A model generated the notes under the pieces. That model was not told the DNA's origin. It saw nothing but the letters and a program-made list of their open reading frames with translations, and did not search any database. Below are positions 12,945-24,931 of a stretch of 64,000 nt of DNA, piece by piece. The stretch lies in NCBI GenBank assembly GCA_008921705.1, contig VFFE01007854.1:1057214-1121213 (forward strand). The letters run 5' to 3'. Position 1 is the first letter of the stretch; each line of letters begins with the position of its first letter. The position numbers and the translations under genes are program-made. The DNA comes from Burhinus oedicnemus (Eukaryota; Chordata; Aves; Charadriiformes; Burhinidae).

Positions 12945-13025
12945 CTTCATAATACAGGTGAAAAAACTGAGGACCTGCAAGATGAGAACTGTTTTAGATG
13001 TGCTTTGCCCAAGTTTATCTAAAAC
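12945..13025 (-). repeat. possible MIR-like relic
   Basis: TAATACAGGTGAAAAAACTG followed by AGGACCTGC and, 40 bases on, TGCTTTGCCCAAG resembles the TTTTACAGATGAGGAAACTG...ACTTGCCCAAGG order of an inverted MIR. The match is short and degenerate, so confidence is low. Confidence 0.35.
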
Positions 13026-13828
13026 AATAAAATGAGAGAATTTATAGTTGGAGAGTGTAGAAGCCTCTTTACCACTCATTCTTCTTTCCCTATTTTTAAG
13101 AAAGGAATATAGAGAAAATTATATAAAAAGGATTTCTTTTGGCAGGGTGTGAGTTGTTTTGTTACTGGCAAAACCAATTGTCACCTCCATTTGGACTCTG
13201 CAGAGACAGAGATGCGATTTTCAACTCTGGATCTGGTGAAGTCAGAGGCATTTAGGGATCTCCACCACTTCTGAAACTTCTGCTTTCAGCTCTAAATTAA
13301 TATATGCAGGAGCTGAAATAATGTTTAATTCTTTGCCAGAATACAAAACAAGCCAAAATCCATGTTCTTTGGTCTTTGTAGGTTGGCTAAAGAGAACAAT
13401 GCCAAAATTCTTCCATTAATACTTGTCAGGGAGTTCCAGGCTGCTGTGGAAGGCTCTACGTTTTTGGGAGACCTGTATGCAATTAGCACAAGTAGGTGTT
13501 CAATAATCAATAAGCACATCCAAAAGCTTAATCAGGATGATTATTTGGAGCGGTATTACAATCTGTGCCTGAAGTAATGTCTTTGTTTTCTGCTCTACTG
13601 GCCAGAAATTCTTCAGCTTGTTAAGGGTCGAATAAGTTTAGCAACAAAGAGCAATTCCGAAAATGTAGACAAAGTGTAAGTAAAAAGAATAAGAATTAAG
13701 AGAAATCAGCAAAGTAAAAAAAAATTAGTCTGACTAACGACTTTGTTAAGGATGAATTTTAATATAAAGAAAAAGTCTTACAAGTAGCAATGCAAATTCA
13801 TATTTAGCATAGGAGACAGACCAAAAAT

Positions 13829-13854
13829 GTGTGTGTGTGTTTGCGCGTGCGCAT
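13829..13854. repeat. (TG)n with adjoining GC-alternating tract
   Basis: A TGTGTG run is followed, after a single TT step, by TGCGCGTGCGCAT. Both parts alternate purine and pyrimidine, the second with several CpG/GpC steps, which is the sequence type that can adopt Z-DNA. Confidence 0.8.
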
Positions 13855-14171
13855 CTATTCCCACTGCAGAAGTTTTATTTTCTTCTGGAAACAAAAATAA
13901 CGGTGTGACTTAACTCTCTTACTTTGCTGTGCAATTGGATATTTATGAATAGAATAACTGTGGCAGCAAATATGTCATGAGCAATCAATAGGTTGTCATA
14001 TATTTGTATAAAATATTCATCAGATAACTTGAAACTGAACAAATTCATAAAGCATGTTGTATCAACTTTGCTGTAGGAAGTATTAGTTCCATTGGCATCC
14101 ATAGAAATCTCACATTTGAGCAAAGATGCACAGTCTGGTCTGGGAGGATTTTGGTCCTTTTTTCTTTCCTC

Positions 14172-14186
14172 TTTTTTTTTTTTTTT
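14172..14186. repeat. poly(T) run
   Basis: Uninterrupted T15 ending a pyrimidine-rich tract. On the minus strand it gives the lysine-rich stretch of a spurious open frame. Confidence 0.85.
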
Positions 14187-14395
14187 AAGAGTAGGCAATT
14201 AGGTAATAAATACAGTAGCAATTTCCTGTGACAATAATAGATCCTAAACTGCCAGAAAAATTTACCTAGGAACACAATGGATGTTCCACCAGTCAAAGAT
14301 ATTAAATCACATTTTTATATAGTGAAAAAGAGTTGTTTGATGCAAAAATGACTGAGCAAGAAGCTCTTTTTGTTTTCCTATGCTTATGAAAGAAT

Positions 14396-14441
14396 TTAGA
14401 CTGTAATTTTCCTTTCTGGCCCTAGAATTTATGAACCTATA
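14396..14441 (+). mobile_element. possible old CR1-like tail
   Basis: TTTCCTTTCTGGCCCTAGAA followed by TTTATGAACCTAT resembles the CCTTCTGGCC...ATCTATGAATCTATG ending of the older CR1-type lineage also seen at 8445-8528. It is only about 45 bases long and could be coincidence. Confidence 0.35.
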
Positions 14442-14854
14442 ATACTTAAAGTGTATTTTCACACGATTTCTAAAAAAGAAGTGGAAACAGATTAATAATA
14501 TCCATTGTTAGCTGAACGGAATTTGTTTGCCTCATACCATTCACTGTATACTGTCTATATATACCTATAGATATCATGTGCAAAAGTTATGGAATATTTA
14601 AATGCAGGTCTAATTTAAGTGAACATAACCTTTTGACCTAAAAAATAAACAATCTAACAATAGGAAAAATTGCAATCTGTCGAGACATATTTGAGTTATT
14701 TTGCAGTAATTGGCTTGGCAGCAGCTTCAGTCACAGATTTCTGTTTCACAGATTGTCCCCAAATGAATAAAAGGTTTGCTTTGAAATATAATTAATACTG
14801 CGTTCAGCTGCAAGACTTTCTCAGGTTGTCAAAGGAATTTGAAGAAGGTAGTTA

Positions 14855-14913
14855 CAAAAAAAATTTTTAAAAAAGGAAAGAAAAAAGGAAAGAAAAAAAG
14901 AAAGAACAGGAAG
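14855..14913. repeat. A/G-rich low-complexity tract
   Basis: An A-run, a short T-run, and then repeated AAAGGAAAGAAA-type units on the plus strand. Purine-rich microsatellite-like DNA. Confidence 0.8.
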
Positions 14914-16384
14914 AAATAGCTAAGCCAAATTCAAACATGAGCTGAAGGACAGCAGGAAAAAACACAAAGTGGACTGAAATAAATGGCAAAAGTCAAAATG
15001 TCTATTCGTTTTTTACCAAATCAGCCATCAACAAATACTTTGATAATGTTCCATGAACTATACACTTTCATATTATCTGTTAAGGTAACATACGATGGTG
15101 AATGATTTGGCTGTGTGATGTGTAAGCATTACAAAAGAGAACAGACAAGAAAAGCCTACTTTTCCAGTGCTAAAAAAATAAATATCTGCTTCACGTACAC
15201 ATTCATTTGCACTTTAAAGCTATGTAAAAGTGTTCGGGGTTCAGAAAGACTGTTTTGGGAAGTCTCTAGCTAACCCAGAGTGGAAGGTGCAGTGCAACTG
15301 GAAAAGTAAGAGCAATTTTGATCTTCTCCACAATTAAGGGGTTATTCAGGCCCTGAGTCCTCAGCCACTGTGTACTACGTTTGTTTTCCCACATTTTCTG
15401 CAGCAGGAGATTCTGGATGTGTGCACAAGGCAGGGGATACAAATCCTTGTTGGCAATGAAACGAAACCAAGAATCTGGTGTGTGGGGCAGGGCTGTAGTA
15501 GAGCTGGAGATGGCAACCAATTGCATCACTGATGACCCCAGGTCATGGGACATGGACGGGGGTGGGAAAAGACCCCTGTAAGGGTAGTAAAGGTTATTGT
15601 TGCCCTCGAAGTCCTCACACAACCCATTTTTCCTCTGAAGACCACCTGTGTAACTACTGAGAGAAAGTGAGTCCTGAGATTTTAGGTCCCAAAATCCCAT
15701 GGCCACCTAAGCACCAAATCTACATAGTAAAGTTTGTAAAACTTTCTAATGACTTACCTGTATCTTTTATGCATGAATAGTTTAAAATATATTGCTAATG
15801 GCTTTGCAGTGAAATCCTCCTATTTAAAAAAAAAAAGGGTACCAACATTCCCTAATAAACATTAATGACTGTGAAGAGTTCAAATCAACACAAGTCATAT
15901 CAAGTATAATGGACAAAAAATGCTTCCTAAGATACACTTGTGCTGTAACACCTACTATACGGTTTCATGCTGAGGGTTATTCCTGAGCTGGAAGGCAGCT
16001 CTGGTTGGTATTGCTCCTTACCCCTGCTTTAGTTTTTGTTAGGGAAGTCCACATGTGAACTAGTCACGCTGCATTCCCACCATTGTCAGTGAGGACACTT
16101 CAAGGTTCAATTCATCCTGTGATATATCAGATGGACCATCCTTTTTGACCAACAAAAAGAGACGGCCACTTCAGACTTTCAGAAATTTAAGGTCAAATAA
16201 GAAAAAAAATGCCATTCAGTGTGATTACATCTTTCTTTATGAATAAAATAAGCAATTGTAACCATTGATGACAGAATATGATTTCCCAGATGGAGGGTTG
16301 GAAACATATAACTAAATGTACAAAATATCTAAAATGAGTTCACTTTTCTTCAGAACCTAAAAAAAGTCAAAATCCTCTTTCCTC

Positions 16385-16582
16385 TGCCTGGACTGCCTGG
16401 ACCAGCAGATCAATGCCTGGCTCCAAGACTGGTGCTACCAGCAGGGCTTTGGGTTCTTTGACCATTGCTTGATTTACAGGACACCAGGCCTGCTGGGAAC
16501 AGATGGGAAGAGCCTATCTCGCGAGGGGAAAAGGATTCTAGGACAAGAGTTAGTAGGACTTATTGGAAGAGGTTTAAACTAG
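16385..16582 (+). pseudogene. CR1 ORF1 C-terminal end (SGNH-esterase region)
   Basis: This frame is open from the 5' truncation point to a TAG at 16580-16582. It reads DQQINAWLQDWC, then QQGFGFFDHC, then TPGLLGTDGKSLSREGKRIL and ends GLIGRGLN. From family knowledge, this is the end of the CR1 ORF1 protein, whose C-terminal half is an SGNH-type esterase thought to help the element's RNP engage membranes or lipids. In functional copies the segment DGxHLS supplies the catalytic Asp-x-x-His. Here it reads DGKSLS, so the histidine position is serine. The N-terminal part of ORF1 is missing through 5' truncation. The assignment rests on the length, position and motif order. Confidence 0.8.
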
Positions 16583-16700
16583 ATTTGAAGGGGGACAGGG
16601 ATGTAACTGAGCTCACCGTAGACGCACCTGGGTGCAGTAGCCCAGCACTTGTGGGGCAGCATGCTAGTATTTTTGAGAATCAGAAGGCCTACCACTCTCA

Positions 16701-19480
16701 GTGGCAAAAACTACACGTTCATCTGCCTCTCTGAAACGCTTATACACCAATGCACGCAGAATGGGGAACAAACAGGAAGAACTGGAGATCTGTGTGCAGT
16801 TGCAGGGCCATGGTCTCATTGCAATTACTGAGACATGGTGGGATAGCTCACATGACTGGAACGCTGTCATGGATGGCTATGTCCTCTTTAGGAAAGGTAG
16901 GCCAGCAAGGCGAGGTGGTGGAGTTGCTCTTTATGTGAAAGAGCAACTGGAATATTATTGAGCTGTTCCTGGGGGCGGATGAAGAGAGAGTTGAGAGCTT
17001 GTGGGTAAGGATTAAGGGGCAGGCTAACATGAGGGACACTGTTGTGGGAGTTTATTACAGGCCACCTGATCAGGATGCAGAAGTTGATGAGGCCTTCTAC
17101 AAGCAGCTGAGAGCCGCCTCACAATCACAGGCCTTGGTTCTCATGGGGGACTTCAATCACCCTGATATCTGCTGGGAAAGCTACACAGCTGGACATGTAC
17201 AGTTCAGGAGGTTCCTCCAGTGTCTTGATGATAACTTTTTGACTCAGGTGGTGGAGGAGCTGACAAGGAGAGGTGTACTACTGAACCAGAGGGACTGGTG
17301 GAGGACATTAAGGTTGGGGGCCGCCTCAGCTGTAGTGATCATGAGAAGATTGAGTTCAGGATTATGTGCAGTAGGCATAAAGCGACAAGTAGGGTTGCAA
17401 CCTTGGACTTCAGGAGGGCTAACTTTGACCTCTTCGAGAAACTGCTTGGAGAAATCCCATGGCTTAGGGCTTTAGAGGGTAGGGGGTCTCGAGAGAGCGG
17501 GTTGATATTCAAGTATCACTTCCTCCAAGCTCAGGATCGTTGCATCCCTAAGAGAAAGAAATCAGGCAAAGGAAGCAGAAGACCTACATGGTTGAGCAGG
17601 GAGCTTCTGAAAAAGCTCGAGTGGAAGAATGAAGTTTACACTAAGTGGAAGAAGGGACCTGGGAAGATTACAAGAATGCCGCCAGAGTATGCAGGGACAA
17701 AATAAGGAAAGCCAAGGCCTCCTTGGAATTAAATCTGGCAAGGAATATCAAGGTCAACAGGAAGGTTTTCTTCAAGTACGTCGGAGGCAAAAGGAAAACT
17801 AGAGAAAATGTTGGCCCGCTGTTGAATGAGACAGGGGCCATGGTGACAGATGATACAGAGGAGGCGGAATTACTGAATGTCTTCTTTGCTTCAGTCTTTA
17901 CTGCTCAGGTCAGCCCTCAGGAGTCCCAGACTTTACAGGTAACAGAGAAAGTCTGGAGGAAGGAAGACTTTCCCTTGGTTGAGGAGGATCAAGTTAGAGA
18001 CCAGTTAAGTGAACTGGACATCCACAAGTCCATGGGTCCTGATGGGATGCACCAGCGAGTGCTCAGGGAGCTGACAGAAGTCATTGCTGGGCTGCTGTCC
18101 ATCATCTTTGAAAGGTCCTGGAGAACAGGCAAGGTGCCTGAAGATGGAAGGAAAGCCAATGTCACTCCAGTCTTCAAAAAGGGCAAGAAGGATGACCTGG
18201 GAAACTACAGGCCAGTCAGCCTCACCTCCATCCCTGGAAAGATGATGGAACAGCTCATTCTGGGCATCATCTCAAAGCATCTGGAGGAAAAGAAGATTAT
18301 CAGAAGTAGCCAACATGGATTCACCAAGGGGAAGTCATGTCTGACTAATTTGATAGCCTTCTATGATGGTGTGACTGGACAAATAGATGAGGGGAGGGCA
18401 GTGGATGTTGTCTGACTTGACTTCAGCAAGGCTTTTGACACTGTCTCCCACAGCATCCTCATAGGCAAGCTTAGGAAGTGTGGATTGGATGAATGGACAG
18501 TGGGGTGGATTGAAAACTGTCTGGCAGAGAGAGCTCAGAGGGTTGTGATTAGTGGCACAGAGTCTAGTTGGAGGTCTGTGACAAGTGGTGCTCCCCAGGG
18601 GTCAGTACTGGGTCCAGTCCTGTTCAACATATTCATCAATGACCTGGATGAAGGGATAGAACGTACCCTCAGCAAGTTTGCTGATGACACAAAACTGGGA
18701 GGGGTGGCTGACACACCAGAAGGCTGTGCTGCCATTCAGCGTGACCTGGACAGGCTGGAGAGTTGGACAGAGAGAAACCTCATGAAGTTCAATAAGGGCA
18801 AGTGTAAGGTACTGCACCTGGGGAGGAATAACCCCATGCACCAGTACAGGTTAGGGGCTGACCTGCTGGAAAGCAGCTTTGTGGAAAGGGACCTGGGAGT
18901 CCTGGTGGACAACAGGATGGCCAGGAGCCAGCAATGTGCCCTTGTGGACAAGAAGGCCAATGGCATCCTGGGGTACATCAAGAGGTGTGTGGCAAGCAGG
19001 TCACAGGAGGTCATCCTCCCCCTTTACTCTGTCCTGGTGAGACCGCACCTGGAGTCCTGTGTCCAGTTCTGGGCTCCCCAGTTCAAGAAGGACAGGGAAC
19101 TGCTGGAGAGGGGACAGCAGAGGGCTGCAAAGATGATTAGGGAGCTGGAGCATCTTTCTGATGAGGAAAGGCTGAGGGACTTGGGTCTTTTTAGTCTGGA
19201 GAAGAGAAGGCTGAGGGGGAATCTCATCAATGCTTACAAATACTTCAAGGGAGGGTGCCAGGAGGATGGCACCAGTCTTTTTTCAGTGGTACCCAGTGAT
19301 AGGACAAGAAGTAATGGGCACAAACTTGAACATAGGAAGCTCCATCTGAACACGAGGGGGAACTTCTTTCCTTTGAGGGTGGCAGAGCACTGGAAGAGGC
19401 TGCCCAGAGAGGTGGTGGAGTCTCTGACTCTGGACACATTCCAAACCCGCCTGGGTGCCATCCTGTGCAACCTGCTGTAG
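16701..19480 (+). pseudogene. CR1 ORF2 (endonuclease + reverse transcriptase), broken
   Basis: ORF2 encodes the enzyme that nicks the target and copies the RNA into DNA. The endonuclease shows ITETWWDSSHDW (about 16830), VLMGDFNHPDICW (about 17140) and CSDHEKIEF (about 17330), the metal-binding and catalytic blocks of APE-type LINE endonucleases. The RT shows [61 protein letters not shown] and the active site FADD (about 18680). The C-terminal domain runs to the stop at 19478-19480. Defects: a frameshift between about 16950 and 16998, a second near 17280 where roughly 15-20 bases seem to be deleted, a third near 17655, and a TGA at 18413-18415 where sister copies have a tyrosine codon before LDFSKAFD. 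After that stop the frame is open for 355 codons. It is therefore a pseudogene with nearly all catalytic blocks still legible. Confidence 0.95.
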
Positions 19481-20621
19481 GTGACCCTGCTCTGGCAGGG
19501 GGGTTGGACTAGATGATCTGCAGAGATCCCTTCCAACCCCTGTGATTCTGTGATTCTGTGACTTCAGCTGGGTAAATTAAGCACATAAACACCTGTAAGA
19601 TCTGCTTTATTGCTTCAATTAACTGACTGGCATGACATTTGGGTGAGCTTTCTTCTATCCCAAGTGGCTGTGGGGAGCAAAAGTGTTTCAGATACCTGCA
19701 CGTGAGGATGTTTGATAGTCAGTCAACACTGAGTGCTTTACTGGCCATCTTGGATAGTTTTTTCTTAAAGATTGGAATAAAACATTTAAATATTATTTGC
19801 TTCATTTTCAGTCAGTTTCCATTTATCTGGTTCAGGTCATTCAACAGGGAAGACAACATAGTTTTGTGCCAGTGTCGGTATGTAACATGGTATCGTTACA
19901 CAGTTCAGAGATGATTTACATATTAGCCAGATTCCTTTTCTGTTCAGATAATTATCACAGAATTAGTTGCATATGTTGCTTGTTCAGGAGAGTTTTGGGA
20001 GGGCAAGGGTGTAACTGTAGTTTGTGTGCTTCAAGCTAGCTTCACAGAGGGGTAAGGATTAGCAAGAATCTGGTACTGAGACAGGTTGATGTACAAAATG
20101 AAGCTGTTTGCAAAGGATACTGTGAAAGAGCAGAGAGAAGGGGGAGATTGAAGATGTGGCTTAGTGTATATCCTAAATCTGGCTGGAAGATGGGCTTTGA
20201 ACAAGCTGTTATTTTCCACATGGGAGTAGCATTGCTACAGTAAAATGCCAGATTTCATCCATCATAATGTCACAGCTCATATTAAAATGTCTTGAGGGAC
20301 CTGAGGGAGGGATGGGCAAAAGACATCAAATCAATTTTCAGGCAATTGCTACGGTTTTCAGAACCTAAGCCCTATGTGATGGCGTTATGGTTGCACAAAG
20401 GGAGGCGATAAATAAGGTCCATATATCAAGAGAGGAAGTAATTTAGAAAAAGGCAGTTGATTTGACTTTTGCATGAGGCTGAACATATGGTGAAGTACAA
20501 CCAGGTTATCATTCTATATATTCCTCGTAGAGATAAGCACCAAATCTATACTTATGAGAAATTAGCACATCAGTGTAGTCTTAAAAGTGACAGCTCTGGA
20601 GCAGGGTACTTCTTGTTTATC

Positions 20622-20644
20622 AAAAAAAAAAAAAAAAAAAAAAA
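20622..20644. repeat. poly(A) run
   Basis: Uninterrupted A23, the longest pure A run in the window. No retrocopy body precedes it. Confidence 0.9.
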
Positions 20645-21960
20645 GCTTACAAGGATATTTTACATTTGCTTAAGTTAGCATTTAGTTATGAGATATGCAA
20701 GTCAAACACCATTCCAGTCACTTCTGGAAGCTTGAACATTAAACTTTCTGCAGAAATGGGACTTTTTTACAAGGTGCTTTTAAACACAGAGAATAGGAAA
20801 TTAGCCCCAGGCTAGTCCTGCACTAAAAGCAACAAGACATTTAAAGTTTAATAGTGTACATAAACAAGCATAAATAGATTTATTATGAGTTTGTCAAGGC
20901 AATTAATGGTGTGCATACCACAGCATGCATGGGGCAATGTTTGTACAAGATCACCAAGCAGGTGGCTTGGTCTACCTAATGGCCTCATATTTCTGGATAC
21001 TGCATCCACTCAGGAACTCCTGTTTCCAGGTCTTTCTCCTGGAAAAGGACCAGCATATATGAAGATCTGTGCAAGGCATCTGAGTGCCTTCATATCCCAT
21101 CTGGAAACAGAAGGATCCAGGGAGTTGTTTGTGAAGGGTCTTAGAGAAAAATACCTGTTTCCCAGGTATGTGCCTGTGGATATTTACCTCCTTTGTGAGC
21201 CACGCAAAAGGAAGTGAAAAGGAAAACATCCATGAAAGCAAGTCTATGAAGGTGGTTTTGTCTTAAATGGTCACTGCGGTAAAGAGTTTTGACCTACGAC
21301 AATCACTAAAGAAAGAATTTTGCTTGTTAATGTGTAGTTTTAATCTTAGGCAAGCAAACATAAAAATTTGCTACCCAGCAGCTGTTTATATCTTGTATAA
21401 AATTAGCAGCTGGCCTCAATCCTAGCCAAAGTGGACATATGGCTGAATAAAAAAACTACAATACTTAACACTAATTGACATACTTGTTGGCACTAGAGTT
21501 GGGTGAATAATTCTTTTTTTTCTGTTTGGTAGCCAAACCACACAAAAAAGTGGGGAAATTTGTTACAGTAAGATGTTTCAGTAAAAAGAAAAAAAAAATA
21601 CAATGATTTCTGCTCTGTTCAAGTGTTTCACCAATACAAACCATGACAGGAACATATAAATTTATTTATTTTCTTTCCAAGGTTAGTTGATGTTATTACT
21701 TGATCTTTTTTCTTTCCATGTAGGTGATTTGTTTAAGTACAAGATACTGTTCCACAATATGAAGTCATTTAGTTCTGCTGAAAGTAATAGTGTTCATTTT
21801 TAAATAGTGAAATAAAATACTATGACATTCTCAAAGGACTTCCTTAATCTTTCATTTTCTTCTTGGCTGAAAATAATTACTGATTTTGTCTCAGTTTCCA
21901 GAGATTTTGTATTTCTCCTTTAAAGCTTTATTTTTCAGTAAATTTATGTTCACTAGGGGG

Positions 21961-21972
21961 AAAAAAAAAAAA
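21961..21972. repeat. poly(A) run
   Basis: Uninterrupted A12 directly after a G5 run. Confidence 0.85.
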
Positions 21973-24887
21973 GATTGGCCAGTTCTCATTGTTAGTCCCA
22001 GCATGGGCCAATGTGCATGAAGACCAAGATAAATTTAGGTCTAATGTGCGCATGCCAGCTATATCCGATGTCCATTGGAGACTGAGGATTTACCACCTTT
22101 GGCTTTATTTGCCATACTAACAGCTTGAGTGTGTAAATTAGTTTGATGGTTTGTTCTTTCTTTCAGCATAGACCTCATAACGATATCTATAAATGGTTCC
22201 AGTATAAAGTGTCTGTCCTTTCCATCGTGGCCTTTTGGACAACGTCCATTCTGAAGCTGTGCTTGCTGTGGTCAATAATGGCTTCCTTGTAATGAAGAAA
22301 GAAGTTGTATGGCAGTTAAAAAGTGTCTTGGCGTGTAGATTATTTCTGAGAAAGCAACATTTCTGGATTTGCGTAAGCAGATCTGTTTATTTTGGTAAGT
22401 GGTAAAAAGGAGTAAAAAAAACCTTCAACCCAATCTAGAGTACCTATGCGTATTTCTCGAGAAACATTGGTCCAGTGAAAATCTAGCTTAGCCTACAAAC
22501 AACAGAAAAAGTAGATTGTATTTTATGGACTACAAACACAGTATAGTTAATCTGCCTGACACAAGATTTTACACTTTCTGGAAGCGTTAGGCCAAGTGCA
22601 CTCTTGCTATGCCCTGTATGCGCACGGAATTACCTGTTTACAACTAAACTCCTTGAAGGTTAGAATTACAGGCAAAAATACCTAGTGAAGGCAACACATA
22701 CCTGACTACCATCTTTCTCATGATGCCCTCACCTCCTCATTATGTCGTGATCAGAACTCTTTCTAGTCTATGACAAAGAATGAGATCCAGAGTGCCCAGG
22801 GAAGATGATGTACCATCGGGAAAAGGATAGACCAGAACTTCTTATCACAAGAATGTTCCCACTCTGCAGCCTCCTCATACTGGCTTCTCAGGATGGAAGA
22901 AACACAGAATCAGGAAGCCAGAAAACCTCGTGGACTATGAACTATTAAATTTAACAGTTCAGTTTATCTGCATAGATATGAAGTCACCAGCCTAAAGGAA
23001 CAGTACCTCTGGTACAGGGAAGGCTGGCTTTATTGTAGAAGGTGACACTGTGGTTTTGTCCAGTCACAGCATCCCTGCCTTTATTTGAGCAATGTAGAAT
23101 AGCGTTATCTGCCCATTGACTTCCAAACAGGAAGTCAAGTAGGACAGGTCGACTCAATTGTATCTTCAAGTAAATCATCAATTTAGAGCTGGTTAAAGTT
23201 AAACAACTATTTTAACATACTGAAGAACTTCAAGTGGGGTAGTGGTAATGAGATTTTTTTGTTTGGTTTGAGTTGTTTTTTTTGTTTGTTTCTTTGTTTT
23301 CTGTCAATTGTGAACATACAAGATGCTCTGCAGGAAGCCAGAGATTTTTTTTCTTTTCTTACGGTTCTCTGACCTTGGGCCAGTAGCTGTATCTCTGTCT
23401 CAGGGCATCTTCCCTTTCCATTTGCAATCTAGTGGTTAATGATGTTTATGTAGAGAGTTGCTCTGTGATACTTGTGAATGAAAAGTTTGAAGCCTCAGGT
23501 GGAGACATCTCACAGTAAAACTCTGCAAAAACCAACAGTGTTCTGTGGCTTTTTACTTGCTGTGAACTAAAAGAATATTTTGTCTTATTGCAGTGATGGA
23601 TTAATTAATCAGCTTGGTTAGCTGTGCAGTAGAACTTGGTTTCAGGAGATACTTTCCTCTACTGTTAGTTCACTTTAGTGCTTAAGATCTCTTCTAAGCC
23701 TGATTTGTATATTTTCTCTTCTTAGAATTCTTCCCTGATTTCACACCATTAATAGAAGTAATGCTATTGATTAGCCAGGTCTTATTTAACAAAATGCATT
23801 AACAGATGCTTCTGTGTAAGCCTGTTAATATAGTATTAAATTCAATTTAGTTACTTGAATGCTGGCCTCCAGTTACCATTCTGAAAGGTCACAGGTCTCC
23901 CTTAGGTCCTGCATCATGTTTGCCAGGTCTGTACAGATGTCATGGATACCCCCAGGCATCTCAAATGGCACCAGATGTCTATTCATAGGTAAGTGAATGT
24001 ATCTCTGAGGACTGGATGCAGTTCCAGGTTCAGGTAAGGTGTCTAGCACATAGTGTTCACAAATGAATTAGGTTTCTAACCTCCCATTTTTTTCTACAAA
24101 GCCTATAAAGCTCTTCAGCTCATCAAATGTAGGATTCTACTACAAGGACCAGCTGAATAGCTCTCATCTCCTTTGAGCTCAAGTTAGTTGACCACATAGG
24201 CATCTAGTATTATTTGAGATGCTTGAGTGTATTTAAGACATCCTCATGGTGCTTACGTATATGATTTATGACATACAGGGACCCATACCTCTGGAGCAGC
24301 AGCTGGTACCCAGGTGGGATGCTCTATGGTATCTCGACTGGCACTACGTGTCCAAATATAGACAACCAATACAAACCCTTCTGACTGTATTGGAAAAGGA
24401 CGTGATTTAGGTGTTGATAGGTATCTACTGCCAGTTAACATGGCAGTCCCTTGAGATCCATAGGGCTGGCAGATGTGACGCAGCCCTCAAGGAGACTCTT
24501 TAGCAGGAGATGGGTGTCAAGATGACCTGAGTTACCCACAATGTCATTAGATGTTTGTTAAACAGCTGAATCAAGCCCCGTGTCTACATTGTATGGAGCA
24601 TGAGTAACAAGTTCTAGCTCTCACAGAGGCCCTTGCAGAACCAAAACTAATTGTCAAAATCTGGAGCTGAATCCCACCCAAAATATGGTGATCACCTGAA
24701 TTAGACACACACTGAACCAATAAAGTATTTAAGTATGTCAGTCAGAGAAGTAAAAATAGCTTTTTAGGCAAGTGTTAATATGCACATGCTTAAAATTCAG
24801 CATGTGCTGAAGTGATTTGCTGATTCAGACCTTGAAGTTCTTGGCCAGTCATTCCCTCTGCAAAGCTCAGATTAGAAAAGCATGTGG

Positions 24888-24931
24888 TTTTCTTTTTTTC
24901 TTTTTTTCTTTTTTTTTTTTTTTCCTTTTCC
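24888..24931. repeat. polypyrimidine (T/C) tract
   Basis: Forty or so bases of T with scattered C. It produces phenylalanine-rich and lysine-rich spurious frames on the two strands. Confidence 0.88.

Larger units (their letters stand above)
12907..16384. other. unique non-coding sequence
   Basis: No supported gene. The stretch contains a weak MIR-like relic (12945-13025), an alternating purine-pyrimidine tract (13829-13854), a possible old CR1 tail (about 14400) and purine-rich low-complexity DNA (14855-14913). An open frame on the minus strand at 15266-15706 (146 residues) has no domain that I can name. Confidence 0.5.
16385..19560 (+). mobile_element. CR1 LINE, near full-length ORF2 copy
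   Basis: About 3.2 kb of a CR1 non-LTR retrotransposon. In order it carries the last 66 codons of ORF1, a 118-base inter-ORF region, the ORF2 endonuclease, reverse transcriptase and C-terminal domain, a short 3' UTR and two perfect terminal octamers (ATTCTGTG at 19545-19552 and 19553-19560). It is the longest element in the window and is 5'-truncated inside ORF1, since a full CR1 is about 4.5 kb. The octamer sequence (ATTCTGTG) and the tail block (GATCTGCAGAGATCCCTTCC) differ from those of the other CR1 copies here, so it belongs to a different subfamily. No target-site duplication is apparent, as is usual for CR1. It cannot move on its own: the coding region has three frame breaks and an internal stop. 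Confidence 0.97.

Noticed and set aside
15266..15706. 146-codon minus-strand open frame
   Set aside because: It has no recognisable domain, no convincing promoter or splice structure, and no unusual composition. I see nothing to separate it from chance, although a protein search would be worth running.
20622..20644. Poly(A) runs as tails of processed pseudogenes
   Set aside because: No open or decayed coding body, polyadenylation signal or flanking duplication could be seen next to this or the other A-runs, and bird LINEs (CR1) do not normally make poly(A)-tailed retrocopies.
20885..21217. 110-codon plus-strand open frame
   Set aside because: No domain recognised and no splice or promoter support.
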